Positions 15,816 to 24,372 of a stretch of 64,000 nucleotides of DNA are shown here, piece by piece. The stretch lies in assembly GCA_017415515.1 (NCBI GenBank), contig JAFQGI010000011.1, positions 1 to 64,000 on the forward strand. The letters are read 5' to 3'. Numbering within the stretch: position 1 is the first letter of the stretch; every line of letters starts with the position of its first letter. The DNA is from Clostridia bacterium (GTDB lineage: Bacteria; Bacillota; Clostridia; Oscillospirales; Acutalibacteraceae). The position numbers and the translations under genes are program-made. The notes below the pieces were generated by a model. That model saw nothing but the letters and a program-made list of their open reading frames with translations. It ran no database searches and had not been told where the DNA came from.

Positions 15816-17348
15816 TTAGTTGGCAGCCTTCAGAGTGATCTCGGCTTCCTTCTCGCCCTTCAGCACCAGAACGACCTGGTACTTGCCGTCGGCCTCAACA
15901 ACGATGTTGGCACCGTTGAACTCAACGCCGAAGTTGTTGTCCCAGGACAGACCCTGGCGGACCTTGAACTCGTTGCCGGCCTTCATCTCGATGGCGACGG
16001 AGGTCCAGGTGCCCTCGGGGCTCTCGGTCATCTCGAAGTCGGTATCCCAGTTGGTGTTGCCAACGTTACCGATAACGGTCCAAGCACGTCTCTGCTCGGG
16101 AGTCAGCTTGAACAGCTCGTCGATAGCAGCCTTATACTCGTCCAGAGCGGTCTGCAGATCGGCGTCGGACTTAGCAGCCTTAGCCTCGGCGCCCAGCACC
16201 TTGGCGATATCCCACCAAGCGCCATGGATCTGGCCCTGGGGAATGGCATACTCGTTCTGCTTAGCCAGAGCGGCCAGAGAAGCGTTGGACTGAACAGCCT
16301 CAGAAGCCTGAGCCGCTTTGTTGGAGGGGCCCCACTGGAACTGATTGTAACGATCCATCTGGCAGGACTCGTTGGTCAGGTACTGAGCCAACAGAGACAG
16401 AACGGCGGCGCGCTTAGCGTTGGTCTGGGGCTTAACACCCATCAGCTTGTTACCGGAATAGGAGCCCAGGTGATAGGACTTGCCATCCACCTCGAAAGAG
16501 GGCAGATCGGTCACGGCGAAGTTCTCGCCGAAGTGCTCCTCGGCGGCCTCAGCGTTCCAGATACCGGTGACGATGACGCCGGCGTCGGTGAAGATGTCAG
16601 CGTTGGAATCGTAAGCGGGAGACTGGGCCAGCTTCTGCATACCCTTCATAGCGGCCAGACCGGCAGCAGAGTTCAGGGTATCGTCAACAGCGATGAACTC
16701 GCCGTTCTCATCCATGGACCAGTTGGAATGGCAACCGGTGGCAAAGAAGAAGGAAGCGGTGTACCAAGCGTTCTCCAAAGCATAGCGGAACTTCACATTG
16801 TTGGCCTCGCAGTCAGCAATGATCTTCTCCAAGCTCTCGGGATCGGAGACGATGCTCTTGTTGTAGTACATATAGTAGCCGTTATCGCTGGTCATGGGGT
16901 AAGCATACAGCTCGCCGGCCACGGTAGCGGCAGCAACGGAAGAAGCGTCGTTAGCGTTCTTGATGTTCTCGGTGGCAGCCTTGCCGGGCTTAGCCAAAGC
17001 GGCAGCCTGCACCAAGCGGGCCAGCTGGTCCTGAGCGAAGCAATAGATGTCAGGAGCGGTAGCCACGTCGTTGACGACTTTAGAGCCGGCGTCGGCCTCG
17101 GTCACGCCCTCAATGGCGGCCTCGATCTTAATGCCGGGGTTGGCTTTCTCGAAAGCATCGATCTGCTGCTGGAACAGCTCGGCGACGCCCTCTTTCTCAG
17201 AAACCCACATGGTGATTTTATAAGTACCGCTCAAATCGACGGAACCCTCTTCACTGGCGGGCTCTTTTTTGTCTCCTCCACAAGCGGCCAGGCAACAGGT
17301 AATCATAGCCAGTGCCAGGATCAGAGACAGGATTTTGCTAAGTTTCAT
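15816..17348 (-). CDS. Sugar-binding lipoprotein (MalE-like) with C-terminal carbohydrate-binding-like domain
   Basis: 510 residues. A lipoprotein signal (MKLSKILSLILALAMITCCL, lipobox LAAC at about residues 20-23) precedes an SBP fold of the maltose/maltodextrin group (about residues 40-405, with YKITMWVSEKEGVAELFQQQ at its start). The final about 95 residues (after RRAWTVIGNVGNTNWDTDFE) form a separate beta domain. Its opening resembles the starch-binding modules called X25 or SusE/SusF-type, which start W-x-I-G near an N-W-D. Such a fusion is unusual for an ABC binding protein. It would help capture long alpha-glucans at the cell surface. It is the first gene of the operon behind a perfect promoter. 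Confidence 0.88.
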   Translation of the reverse strand: MKLSKILSLILALAMITCCLAACGGDKKEPASEEGSVDLSGTYKITMWVSEKEGVAELFQQQIDAFEKANPGIKIEAAIEGVTEADAGSKVVNDVATAPDIYCFAQDQLARLVQAAALAKPGKAATENIKNANDASSVAAATVAGELYAYPMTSDNGYYMYYNKSIVSDPESLEKIIADCEANNVKFRYALENAWYTASFFFATGCHSNWSMDENGEFIAVDDTLNSAAGLAAMKGMQKLAQSPAYDSNADIFTDAGVIVTGIWNAEAAEEHFGENFAVTDLPSFEVDGKSYHLGSYSGNKLMGVKPQTNAKRAAVLSLLAQYLTNESCQMDRYNQFQWGPSNKAAQASEAVQSNASLAALAKQNEYAIPQGQIHGAWWDIAKVLGAEAKAAKSDADLQTALDEYKAAIDELFKLTPEQRRAWTVIGNVGNTNWDTDFEMTESPEGTWTSVAIEMKAGNEFKVRQGLSWDNNFGVEFNGANIVVEADGKYQVVLVLKGEKEAEITLKAAN

Positions 17349-17402
17349 CTGATAGTCCTCCTTAGATATGAATACTTATTTACGCCTCACAGCGCACAGA
17401 TA

Positions 17403-17431
17403 ATTTTAGTGTTTATGCACAAATTTGTCAA
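17403..17431 (-). promoter_or_regulatory. Promoter of the sugar ABC transporter operon
   Basis: Minus-strand TTGACA (17426-17431), 17-base spacer and TAAAAT (17403-17408), about 55 bases ahead of the binding-protein ATG. No clear CcpA or LacI operator was recognised beside it. Confidence 0.85.
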
Positions 17432-17514
17432 TAGAGATATCAAATTTTAATTAAAAATCGTCAAAACAAACAAATTTTGGTGTCAAAATTCTTACGAAAT
17501 GCCAATGGACAAAA

Positions 17515-18618
17515 TCAAATGTTTGTGTACTCACAGAAAGCCGGCAGCATCTTGCCTTCATAATCGAAAAGGCATTGATTGGCCCACTCGTTGGCGGTGG
17601 ATTTTCCCTCTTCGCGGATGTATTCCTGCCCCGCCTCGGACGCCCAGCAGATGCCATCGCCGGGTAACCACAGCGGCTCCCAATAGAACACACCGTCAAT
17701 GCCCTCGGAGCGGGCCGCCGCCAGAAAATCCTTGACAAAGGCCGCTTGTCCCTCAGGCGTGATGGGATAGCGCTCCGTAACGCCGGGAACGTAAGCCCGC
17801 TCCGGATCGATGACCAAGCGTTTTTCCTGGCCGTCCAAGCAATAGGGATTCAGCGTAAAGCCATAGCCCAGCTCCATCACCATCCGTTGTTTGCCAAAGC
17901 GGCGGCAAGCATCCAGATTGGCAAACAACTCATCGGGCGTGCCGTGCCAATAGGGATAGTAGGAAGCTCCGATGATATCAAAGTCCACACCGGCCTTCGT
18001 GACGGCGGTAAAAAATTCTTGATAGATGGCTTGGTCGTTGCTTTTTTCGAGATGAAGAACGATCTGCGCCGCAGGTGCCGCTTCGCGGCAGGCGCGGCAG
18101 CCGGCATCCAGCAAGCGGCAAAGGTTGCCGTAGCCGGTCCTCTCCCCTGCCTCGCCTTCCAGCTTGCCCAGAGGCCACAGAATGCCGTTGGTGATCTCGT
18201 TACCCACCTGCACCATCTCCGGCAGCACGTCCTCTGCGGCGGCCACCGTCAGGCACTCCTTGGTAAAGGCATACACCGCCTCTACCAGTTGGTCAAAGGT
18301 ATAATTCTGCCACGCCTTGGGGATCATTTGCTTTCCCGGATCCGCCCAAAAATCGCTGTAATGCAGATCCATCAGAATGCGATACCCCTTGCTTTTCGCC
18401 AGCTTGGCCAACCGCACATAGGTGTCCAAATCGCAGGTGCCCGCCAGATACGGCGCACCCTCAGCGCTATACGGATGATTCCACACCCGTATGCGCATAT
18501 AGTCCACGCCGTTGGCACGAAACGCATCCAGCGGGTCGATAGGAGCCTCCCCGTCGTAATACACCGCACCGTGGTCCAGCTCCTCCAAATACGTGGAAAC
18601 GTCTATACCGAGGATCAT
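17515..18618 (-). CDS. Cytoplasmic GH53 endo-beta-1,4-galactanase
   Basis: 367 residues with the GH53 TIM-barrel signatures MILGIDVSTYLEELD at the start, YMRIRVWNHPYS (about residue 40) and LMDLHYSDFWADPGKQMIPKAW split around residue 102. The acid/base glutamate is in MVQVGNEITNGILWP and the nucleophile glutamate in MVMELGYGF. No signal peptide, so it would cleave short galacto-oligosaccharides after uptake. Its ATG overlaps the stop of the upstream zinc-ribbon gene (ATGA). It is the end of the long hydrolase operon; the ABC operon with its own promoter begins right after. Confidence 0.92.
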   Translation of the reverse strand: MILGIDVSTYLEELDHGAVYYDGEAPIDPLDAFRANGVDYMRIRVWNHPYSAEGAPYLAGTCDLDTYVRLAKLAKSKGYRILMDLHYSDFWADPGKQMIPKAWQNYTFDQLVEAVYAFTKECLTVAAAEDVLPEMVQVGNEITNGILWPLGKLEGEAGERTGYGNLCRLLDAGCRACREAAPAAQIVLHLEKSNDQAIYQEFFTAVTKAGVDFDIIGASYYPYWHGTPDELFANLDACRRFGKQRMVMELGYGFTLNPYCLDGQEKRLVIDPERAYVPGVTERYPITPEGQAAFVKDFLAAARSEGIDGVFYWEPLWLPGDGICWASEAGQEYIREEGKSTANEWANQCLFDYEGKMLPAFCEYTNI

Positions 18619-18875
18619 GGCTCTCCCCCCTTGTGGGGTGCGAATTGAATCGGCTCGTTGTCGGCACCGAAATCGGTCACCCGCATCCGCATATAGCGAT
18701 AGCGGAAACGGGCAGCCTCATTGAGTCGCAGCACGTCCGCTTCACTACCGGTGAAATTGCACCGCAAGCAATAATATTCCTTTCGCCCCTCATCGTAGAA
18801 CATATCGATGTCAATATCTCTCATAAAACAAGAGGGACAACGGTAATTCAGTTTGCCTTTTGTAGCTTGAGCCAT
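18615..18875 (-). CDS. Small zinc-ribbon-like protein, unknown function
   Basis: 86 residues. Two cysteine pairs (CPSC at about residue 13 and CLRC at about 37) can bind one zinc. The rest is charged and arginine-rich (RFRYRYMRMRV), and there is no signal peptide. The start at 18875 follows GGAGG and overlaps the upstream 601-residue gene by 28 bases; the stop overlaps the GH53 start. Such tight packing supports a real, co-translated gene. It could be a regulator or a structural partner of an enzyme in the locus; nothing in the sequence decides. Confidence 0.7.
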   Translation of the reverse strand: MAQATKGKLNYRCPSCFMRDIDIDMFYDEGRKEYYCLRCNFTGSEADVLRLNEAARFRYRYMRMRVTDFGADNEPIQFAPHKGGEP

Positions 18876-20653
18876 GTTTTCACACCTCCTTTGGTAATGG
18901 TTTTGCGCAGTGCCAGATGGTAAACGGGAGAGAAGGCAATGCCTTCCTCCACCAGAGCCAGGTCGTTATCGCCGCCCATCTCCACCGCCGTCAGCACGTC
19001 GGGGATGACCACGCGGGCCGCGGCGGCATTCTCTTTCTCGATCTTGCGGCCGAGATAACCGTAGGTCATGGAATCCTCGTCCACGCTCAGCGTCAGGCGG
19101 CTCATATCCGCCTGATACTCGGTGGTGCCGAAGGCGCCTGTGAAGTATTCCTCAAAGCATACCTCTTCGCCGCCGACATCGTTGAGGATCTCACGCTCGG
19201 TGACCACCACGCCCTCACCCTCTAAGATGGTGAAGGTGGAACGAATCACCACGTCCAGCCCACCCAAGGTCACCGTCACCGGATCGGCGGTCAGGCGCAC
19301 ACCGCCCTCCACCTTTTCATACACCGCCATGGTGCGGCACAAGCACAGGTCGGCACTCTCACCACGGCAGGTGACTTTGCAGGATTTGATGGTGCCGGCA
19401 CCGGCATAGTGGGTGAAAAAGCCGGCACGATAATTGATCTGTATAAGATAGGGATACGATGCATCGTACACGTTTTCGGTGCCGATGCCCGTTTTTTGCG
19501 GGATGCGTGCCACATAGGGACGCAGGTCGATCATCGCACCGCCTTGGTTAAAGTCCAGGCAGGTACGCATGGCAGGGTCCGCATACCAGAAATACTCCTT
19601 GTTGTTGCCGTAAAGGATGTCCTTCCACAACGCACATTCACCACGGTTATAGTCGGTGTGGATGGCGCGATAATGGTCTGCGAACTCGCTCATGGTCATG
19701 TCCACCAGTCGGCCTTCCTCTTTCAGGCGGCCGTAGTACCGCATACCGTCATCGTAGGACTTGGCCAACAACTCGTAGGGCGCCTCCCAACGGCCGCGGC
19801 GATTGAGCCAACCGGGGCCGACGAACATCATATTGTAACTGTATCCGTCGTTGTACTTGGCCAAATGATGGTACTGGTCAATAAGGTTGTAGAGGTAGGG
19901 ATACTCGTACTCCCCCTCCTCGTTGTAGTAAATCATACCCCGCAGCACATTCTGAGGATGGGTGCCAAAATTGGAGCCGTTGCCGTCAAAGCAGGCCATC
20001 AGGTCACGGGATAGATGGGGAATGGCCACGATGCCGCTGTCATCCGCTGCATCCTTGGCAGGACAATGAGAGTTAACCTTAGAGGGGATCCAGGGATTCC
20101 ACGGACCACCGTCCATAAAGGTGTACCAAGAATTGTTGCAGGTGTGGTAGGCCTTGGGGCCCTCCTCCCAGCAGGTGGCCACGGCGCATTTCACCGTGGG
20201 ATAATGTTCCTTGATGTAATTGATGGTAAAGGCATCCAAGAAGTAACTGCTGGTCGATTCGGGATAAAACCCAAATTTCTCGTAGAATTTACCGAACACA
20301 TCGTCCACGATCTCCGCCTTGCGGGCCTCGTCAAACATCCAGATGCAGAAATCTTCCGTATGATACTTTGCCTTGAATTCGGGACAGGGCAACCCCAACA
20401 GCGACAGACCGATCTCGTCACCGTACTCCTCGTGCTCCTTTTTGGCAAGGTCGATGATCACGTCGGAGAACAGCGAGGCATAGGTGATCTGAATGGTGGT
20501 TTTCAGCCCGTATTTGTGGGCACAATCCTGCTGGAATCGGAAGATATCCAGCGATTCATCCCGTACGCCCTCCCCTTTTCCCAGCGCCTTTTCGGCGTAT
20601 TCGGGAGAAAGCTCGGGGCGGTGGATAATATTAACGATCAATTTGTCCTTCAT
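18848..20653 (-). CDS. Unrecognised 601-residue protein of the glycan locus, possible barrel enzyme
   Basis: The start at 20653 follows GCGGAGG; a longer frame to 20752 is antisense noise. The N-terminal half resembles a beta/alpha barrel of the polysaccharide-deacetylase or GH57-like kind: it opens KLIVNIIHRPELSPEYAEKA, then alternates strands and helices, with conserved-looking acidic and histidine residues in SLLGLPCPEFKAKYHTEDF and GFYPESTSSYFLDAFTIN. The C-terminal 200 residues are beta-rich (for example VTVTLGGLDVVIRSTFTILE), like accessory domains of glycosidases. No signal peptide. Its place between a GH13 and a GH53 gene suggests action on imported oligosaccharide. I could not place it in a named family with confidence. 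Confidence 0.7.
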   Translation of the reverse strand: MKDKLIVNIIHRPELSPEYAEKALGKGEGVRDESLDIFRFQQDCAHKYGLKTTIQITYASLFSDVIIDLAKKEHEEYGDEIGLSLLGLPCPEFKAKYHTEDFCIWMFDEARKAEIVDDVFGKFYEKFGFYPESTSSYFLDAFTINYIKEHYPTVKCAVATCWEEGPKAYHTCNNSWYTFMDGGPWNPWIPSKVNSHCPAKDAADDSGIVAIPHLSRDLMACFDGNGSNFGTHPQNVLRGMIYYNEEGEYEYPYLYNLIDQYHHLAKYNDGYSYNMMFVGPGWLNRRGRWEAPYELLAKSYDDGMRYYGRLKEEGRLVDMTMSEFADHYRAIHTDYNRGECALWKDILYGNNKEYFWYADPAMRTCLDFNQGGAMIDLRPYVARIPQKTGIGTENVYDASYPYLIQINYRAGFFTHYAGAGTIKSCKVTCRGESADLCLCRTMAVYEKVEGGVRLTADPVTVTLGGLDVVIRSTFTILEGEGVVVTEREILNDVGGEEVCFEEYFTGAFGTTEYQADMSRLTLSVDEDSMTYGYLGRKIEKENAAAARVVIPDVLTAVEMGGDNDLALVEEGIAFSPVYHLALRKTITKGGVKTWLKLQKAN

Positions 20654-20667
20654 CGCAACCTCCGCAC

Positions 20668-22275
20668 TTATTTGAGGATGACGCTGGTCTGCCCACTGAT
20701 GGTCAGGGTGGTTCCCTCCAGTTTGGCGGTGCCTGCGCCGATGCTGTCGCACAACGTGGAAGCGCCGAATTCGCCCAGGTCAATGGTCAGTTCCGCCGTG
20801 TCCGTATTGTGGAATAGATACAGCGTTTCGCCGTCATACTCGATAGCAAAACCGCCAAACCGCTTTTCACCGCAGTCGATGGCGGTGTACTTACCGCGAG
20901 CAATGGCCTCATACTTATGCCGCAGGGCGATCAGACGGCGATAATACTCGTACATGCTATCCTCATTTCCCACCTGTTGCGCCACCGAGCTTTGGATCTG
21001 ATTGGCGGCAGGATAGGTGGAACCGATGGGGTCACGCACCCCGTCGTCGTCTCCCCACAGCATCGCCAAGCGGCGATTGGCATCGGTGTTTTCGCTGCCA
21101 CGGGAGCCACGCATGCCGATCTCCTCGCCGTAGTAAATCACCGGCGAACCGGGAGCCAACAGATAAAGGTTGGCCGCCATACGGGTATAATTCTCGGTCA
21201 CGAAGCAACCCGCAATGCGGTCCATATCGTGGTTGGAGAGGAAAAACTGAGGCATGGCTCCGTCGTGCTTGCCCGTCACCTTGTTTTGGTAAGAGGCAAT
21301 GCGGGAGGTAAACTTGTAGATGTTGCCACCCTTTGCGGCAGCGGCAGCAAAGCCCTCCGCCTGAGACATAGCGAAATCAAAGCAGTTCATGGCCTCGTAA
21401 TAGTCTAGCACCTCTGTTTCTCCGGACCAGCACTCGCCCACGCAATATATGTCGGGTTTACTCTTTTTCAGCTCATCCACGTACCATTTCCAGAAAGCCA
21501 CCGACTGTTCGGTGTTGCCCATATAGATATACTTAACCGCATCAAATCGGAAGCCGTCCACGCCTAAGTCCAAATAGTATTTGGCAACATCCAGCGCCGC
21601 TTGACGCACCTCGGGATTATCGTAGTTGAGTTCGGGCATATCGCCGGAAAAATTGCATTCATACCAACAGTCGATGCCGGCGATTTTCTGATAGATGATA
21701 CCGTTTGTCTTCTCGGCGGTGGTGGCACAGGAATAGTAATCGTAATACGGATTCTCCGTATCCCCTGCCTTACGCGCCTGCTCGAACTGCACGTACCAAT
21801 CGTGGGATTTGGAGGTGTGGTTGATGGCCAAATCGAGAATCAGCTTTACGTTGCGCTGATGACACAGCTCCACCAGCTCTTTCAGATCCTCCTCGGTGCC
21901 GAAGCGCCAATCGATCTGGTAATAATCCTTGGCATCATACTTGTGATAAGAGGGCGAGGTGAAAATCGGAGAGAGCCAGATTCCCTGCACCCCCAGGCTC
22001 TTGCCGGAGTTGATGTTGCCGTCATTCAGATAATCAAAACGATTGATGATTCCCCGCAGATCACCGATGCCGTCACCGTTGGAGTCCGAAAAAGAGCCCA
22101 CAAAGATCTGATAGAACGTTCTGTAATTGTCGTCGATGGGGTCTGCCATAGGCGGCAGGACATCCTCTTCTGTTTTCGGCTGCTTCCATCGAGGGATCAG
22201 CACCACCGCCGCCAGCGCAAGGGCAGCGGCTGACAGTATACAAACCAATGCAATCCAAACCTTCTTACTTTTCAT
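20668..22275 (-). CDS. Membrane-anchored GH13 alpha-amylase-family enzyme
   Basis: About 535 residues, using the ATG at 22275, 5 bases after GGGAGA; the longer GTG start at 22293 is less likely. One N-terminal membrane anchor (VWIALVCILSAAALALAAVV) is followed by a GH13 catalytic barrel. Region I is LDLAINHTS, the nucleophile is in GFRFDAVKYIY, the acid/base in YCVGECWSGE, and the transition-state stabiliser in FLSNHDMDR. A C-terminal beta domain follows. It would cleave starch or maltodextrin outside the cell, producing substrate for the ABC importer. The start overlaps the upstream galactanase stop. Confidence 0.92.
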   Translation of the reverse strand: MKSKKVWIALVCILSAAALALAAVVLIPRWKQPKTEEDVLPPMADPIDDNYRTFYQIFVGSFSDSNGDGIGDLRGIINRFDYLNDGNINSGKSLGVQGIWLSPIFTSPSYHKYDAKDYYQIDWRFGTEEDLKELVELCHQRNVKLILDLAINHTSKSHDWYVQFEQARKAGDTENPYYDYYSCATTAEKTNGIIYQKIAGIDCWYECNFSGDMPELNYDNPEVRQAALDVAKYYLDLGVDGFRFDAVKYIYMGNTEQSVAFWKWYVDELKKSKPDIYCVGECWSGETEVLDYYEAMNCFDFAMSQAEGFAAAAAKGGNIYKFTSRIASYQNKVTGKHDGAMPQFFLSNHDMDRIAGCFVTENYTRMAANLYLLAPGSPVIYYGEEIGMRGSRGSENTDANRRLAMLWGDDDGVRDPIGSTYPAANQIQSSVAQQVGNEDSMYEYYRRLIALRHKYEAIARGKYTAIDCGEKRFGGFAIEYDGETLYLFHNTDTAELTIDLGEFGASTLCDSIGAGTAKLEGTTLTISGQTSVILK

Positions 22276-24319
22276 CGTATTCTCCCGTTTCACTCACAGA
22301 ATTCAGCATCGCATCGTCAATCTTGCCCCATGCGTTGGGGCCGGCGCACTTGACGTAAAGCCCCACTGTCACCACGTCGTCGGCATCACAGACGATGCCC
22401 TCGATCCACGCCGTATGCCATTCGTCATACACCGTGATGGCAGCAGGCTGCTTCTTGACGATTTTGCCGTTTATCTTCACATAGGCATAGATGTCGGTGT
22501 CGCCTCCATCGCCGCCCATAATGGAAATGCCGTATTTATAGGTGCCGGCCGGTAGGTCAGCCACCTGCTGCTCCAACGTAAACTCCACCGCATCGGCTGC
22601 CGCACCCCAAAAGTGATAGTGCTTGGTACCGGTGACCGAATCGGTGACCTTGTCCTCCACGTACAACTGATCAAAGCTGCCGATGGCGGTGGCCGTCCAG
22701 CCGCCGTCCCCCTCCTCAAAGCTCCAGTTGTCCAAATAATTGAATTCCACCATAGACAATACGCAGCGAACGTCCTGTCCGTCGGCTTTGCCCTTAATGG
22801 TATGCTTGGCAACGCCGCCTGCTTTGATGGCGGACTCGTCGATGGTCTCCCACTCCACGGGTACTGCCACACGGGAATTGTCCAGCATAACAGCGTCTAC
22901 CGTCTTGGGCAGTTCAATGGTGCCGTTGAGGTCACAGATGACCTCCGCATCCTCTAAGGCGTCCACGCGATTCTCAATGGCGTTGCCCGTTTGCATCAGG
23001 GCAAACACCTTCAGTGCCTCGGTGACCTTGCCGTCGGCGGTAAAGAAGGCTTGATTGTCCACCGCACAGCCGCCGTACCATTGCCCCGCATCCTCAGGGT
23101 CATACTCGGCGGCATAGGAACTGGCCCAACCAGAGCCGTAGCGCTCCCACAGGGCGACGTTGGTATCGTAGCTCTCGGTACCCACCGAGATCCACGTGCC
23201 CTCCCAATAAAACACACCGATGGCATCCGTAGTGCGATTCACCAAAGTGTCCACCAGGTCCCGCACCAAATTGGCCTGCCCCTGCATCGTCAAGGGATAG
23301 TCCTGCACGAAATTGCCGCCCTCACCGATGGTGTTGCCGCTGAAATCGCTGTCCTGTGCCGTGAAGGCATAGGAGGTTTCCGCCACCATCACCTTTTTGC
23401 CGTAGGTTTCGGCAATGTCCGACAGCACGGCAGCCAAATTCTCATAGGTGCCGTGCCAATAGGGATAGTAGGACGACGCAAACACGTCGTAGTCCACGCC
23501 GTAATAGTCCAGATTCTTGCCATAGCTCACGTAGCTATCGGCATTTTCGGGGTTGGTGAAATGCACCGCCACCAAAGCGTGGGGGCACACCTCCCGCACC
23601 GCCTTGGAGCCGGCGGACATCAACTGGGTGATCTTCTTCCATCCGCCCACCGCGCTGCTGCTTTCGCCGCACATGGCGCCGGTGGTCTCGTTGCCGATCT
23701 GCACCATTCCCACGTCCACACCGGCGTCCACCAGCTGTTGCAGACAATCCTTGGTGTAGGCATAGAGCGCCTCGGATTTCTCTTCGATTGTCATGCCCTT
23801 CCAGGCTTTGGGCACCATCTGCTTGGCAGGATCAGCCCAAAAGTCGGAATAATGGAAATTGACCAATAGTTTCATTCCATACTGCGTGGCACGCTTGCCC
23901 ACGGCGATGGCGTTGGCGAGATCGCAGTTGCCGCCGCCATAGCCCTTGCCGTCGGCATTGAAGGGATCGTTCCACACACGTACACGGATATAGTTGATGC
24001 CGTTATTCCGCAAAATCTCATAGACGTCTTTTTGCGTGCCGTCATAGTCGTAATACTGGACACCCGAAGCCTCCAGCGCAGGCACGCAGGAGGCATCCAT
24101 ACCCATAATGAAATCGTCGGGAAGGTTCTCCACTTTTCGGACATACAGCGAATCGGAGGCAACCTGTATATCCGTCTTATTGGGTTTCCATTCTTCCGCC
24201 GAGTCTGTTTCCTCGTTTGTTGCGGGGCTCGCCGCCTTCTTCGATGCACAAGCAGAGAGCAAACCGACACACAAGACCAAGGACAACATCAAAATCCAAA
24301 AACGTCTGTATTGTTTCAT
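22265..24319 (-). CDS. Extracellular GH53 galactanase lipoprotein with Ig-like and C-terminal binding domain
   Basis: 684 residues. Lipoprotein signal with lipobox LSAC (about residues 21-24) and a Ser/Thr/Glu-rich linker. The GH53 domain (about 70-420) includes GMDASCVPALEASG, YIRVRVWNDPFN and HYSDFWADPAKQMVPKAW, with the acid/base glutamate in MVQIGNETTGAM and nucleophile in VMVAETSYAF. A bacterial Ig-like domain (LNGTIELPKTVDAVMLDNS, about 470-530) follows, then a jelly-roll-like domain (YLDNWSFEEGDGGWTATAIG) typical of galactan-binding CBM61-type modules. It probably degrades pectic arabinogalactan side chains at the cell surface and feeds the cytoplasmic GH53. Confidence 0.92.
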   Translation of the reverse strand: MKQYRRFWILMLSLVLCVGLLSACASKKAASPATNEETDSAEEWKPNKTDIQVASDSLYVRKVENLPDDFIMGMDASCVPALEASGVQYYDYDGTQKDVYEILRNNGINYIRVRVWNDPFNADGKGYGGGNCDLANAIAVGKRATQYGMKLLVNFHYSDFWADPAKQMVPKAWKGMTIEEKSEALYAYTKDCLQQLVDAGVDVGMVQIGNETTGAMCGESSSAVGGWKKITQLMSAGSKAVREVCPHALVAVHFTNPENADSYVSYGKNLDYYGVDYDVFASSYYPYWHGTYENLAAVLSDIAETYGKKVMVAETSYAFTAQDSDFSGNTIGEGGNFVQDYPLTMQGQANLVRDLVDTLVNRTTDAIGVFYWEGTWISVGTESYDTNVALWERYGSGWASSYAAEYDPEDAGQWYGGCAVDNQAFFTADGKVTEALKVFALMQTGNAIENRVDALEDAEVICDLNGTIELPKTVDAVMLDNSRVAVPVEWETIDESAIKAGGVAKHTIKGKADGQDVRCVLSMVEFNYLDNWSFEEGDGGWTATAIGSFDQLYVEDKVTDSVTGTKHYHFWGAAADAVEFTLEQQVADLPAGTYKYGISIMGGDGGDTDIYAYVKINGKIVKKQPAAITVYDEWHTAWIEGIVCDADDVVTVGLYVKCAGPNAWGKIDDAMLNSVSETGEYDEK

Positions 24320-24372
24320 ACGCCGTCTCCGTATCTGCCTGCGGCCGACGGCCGCAGGCGTATTTTGAAAGA

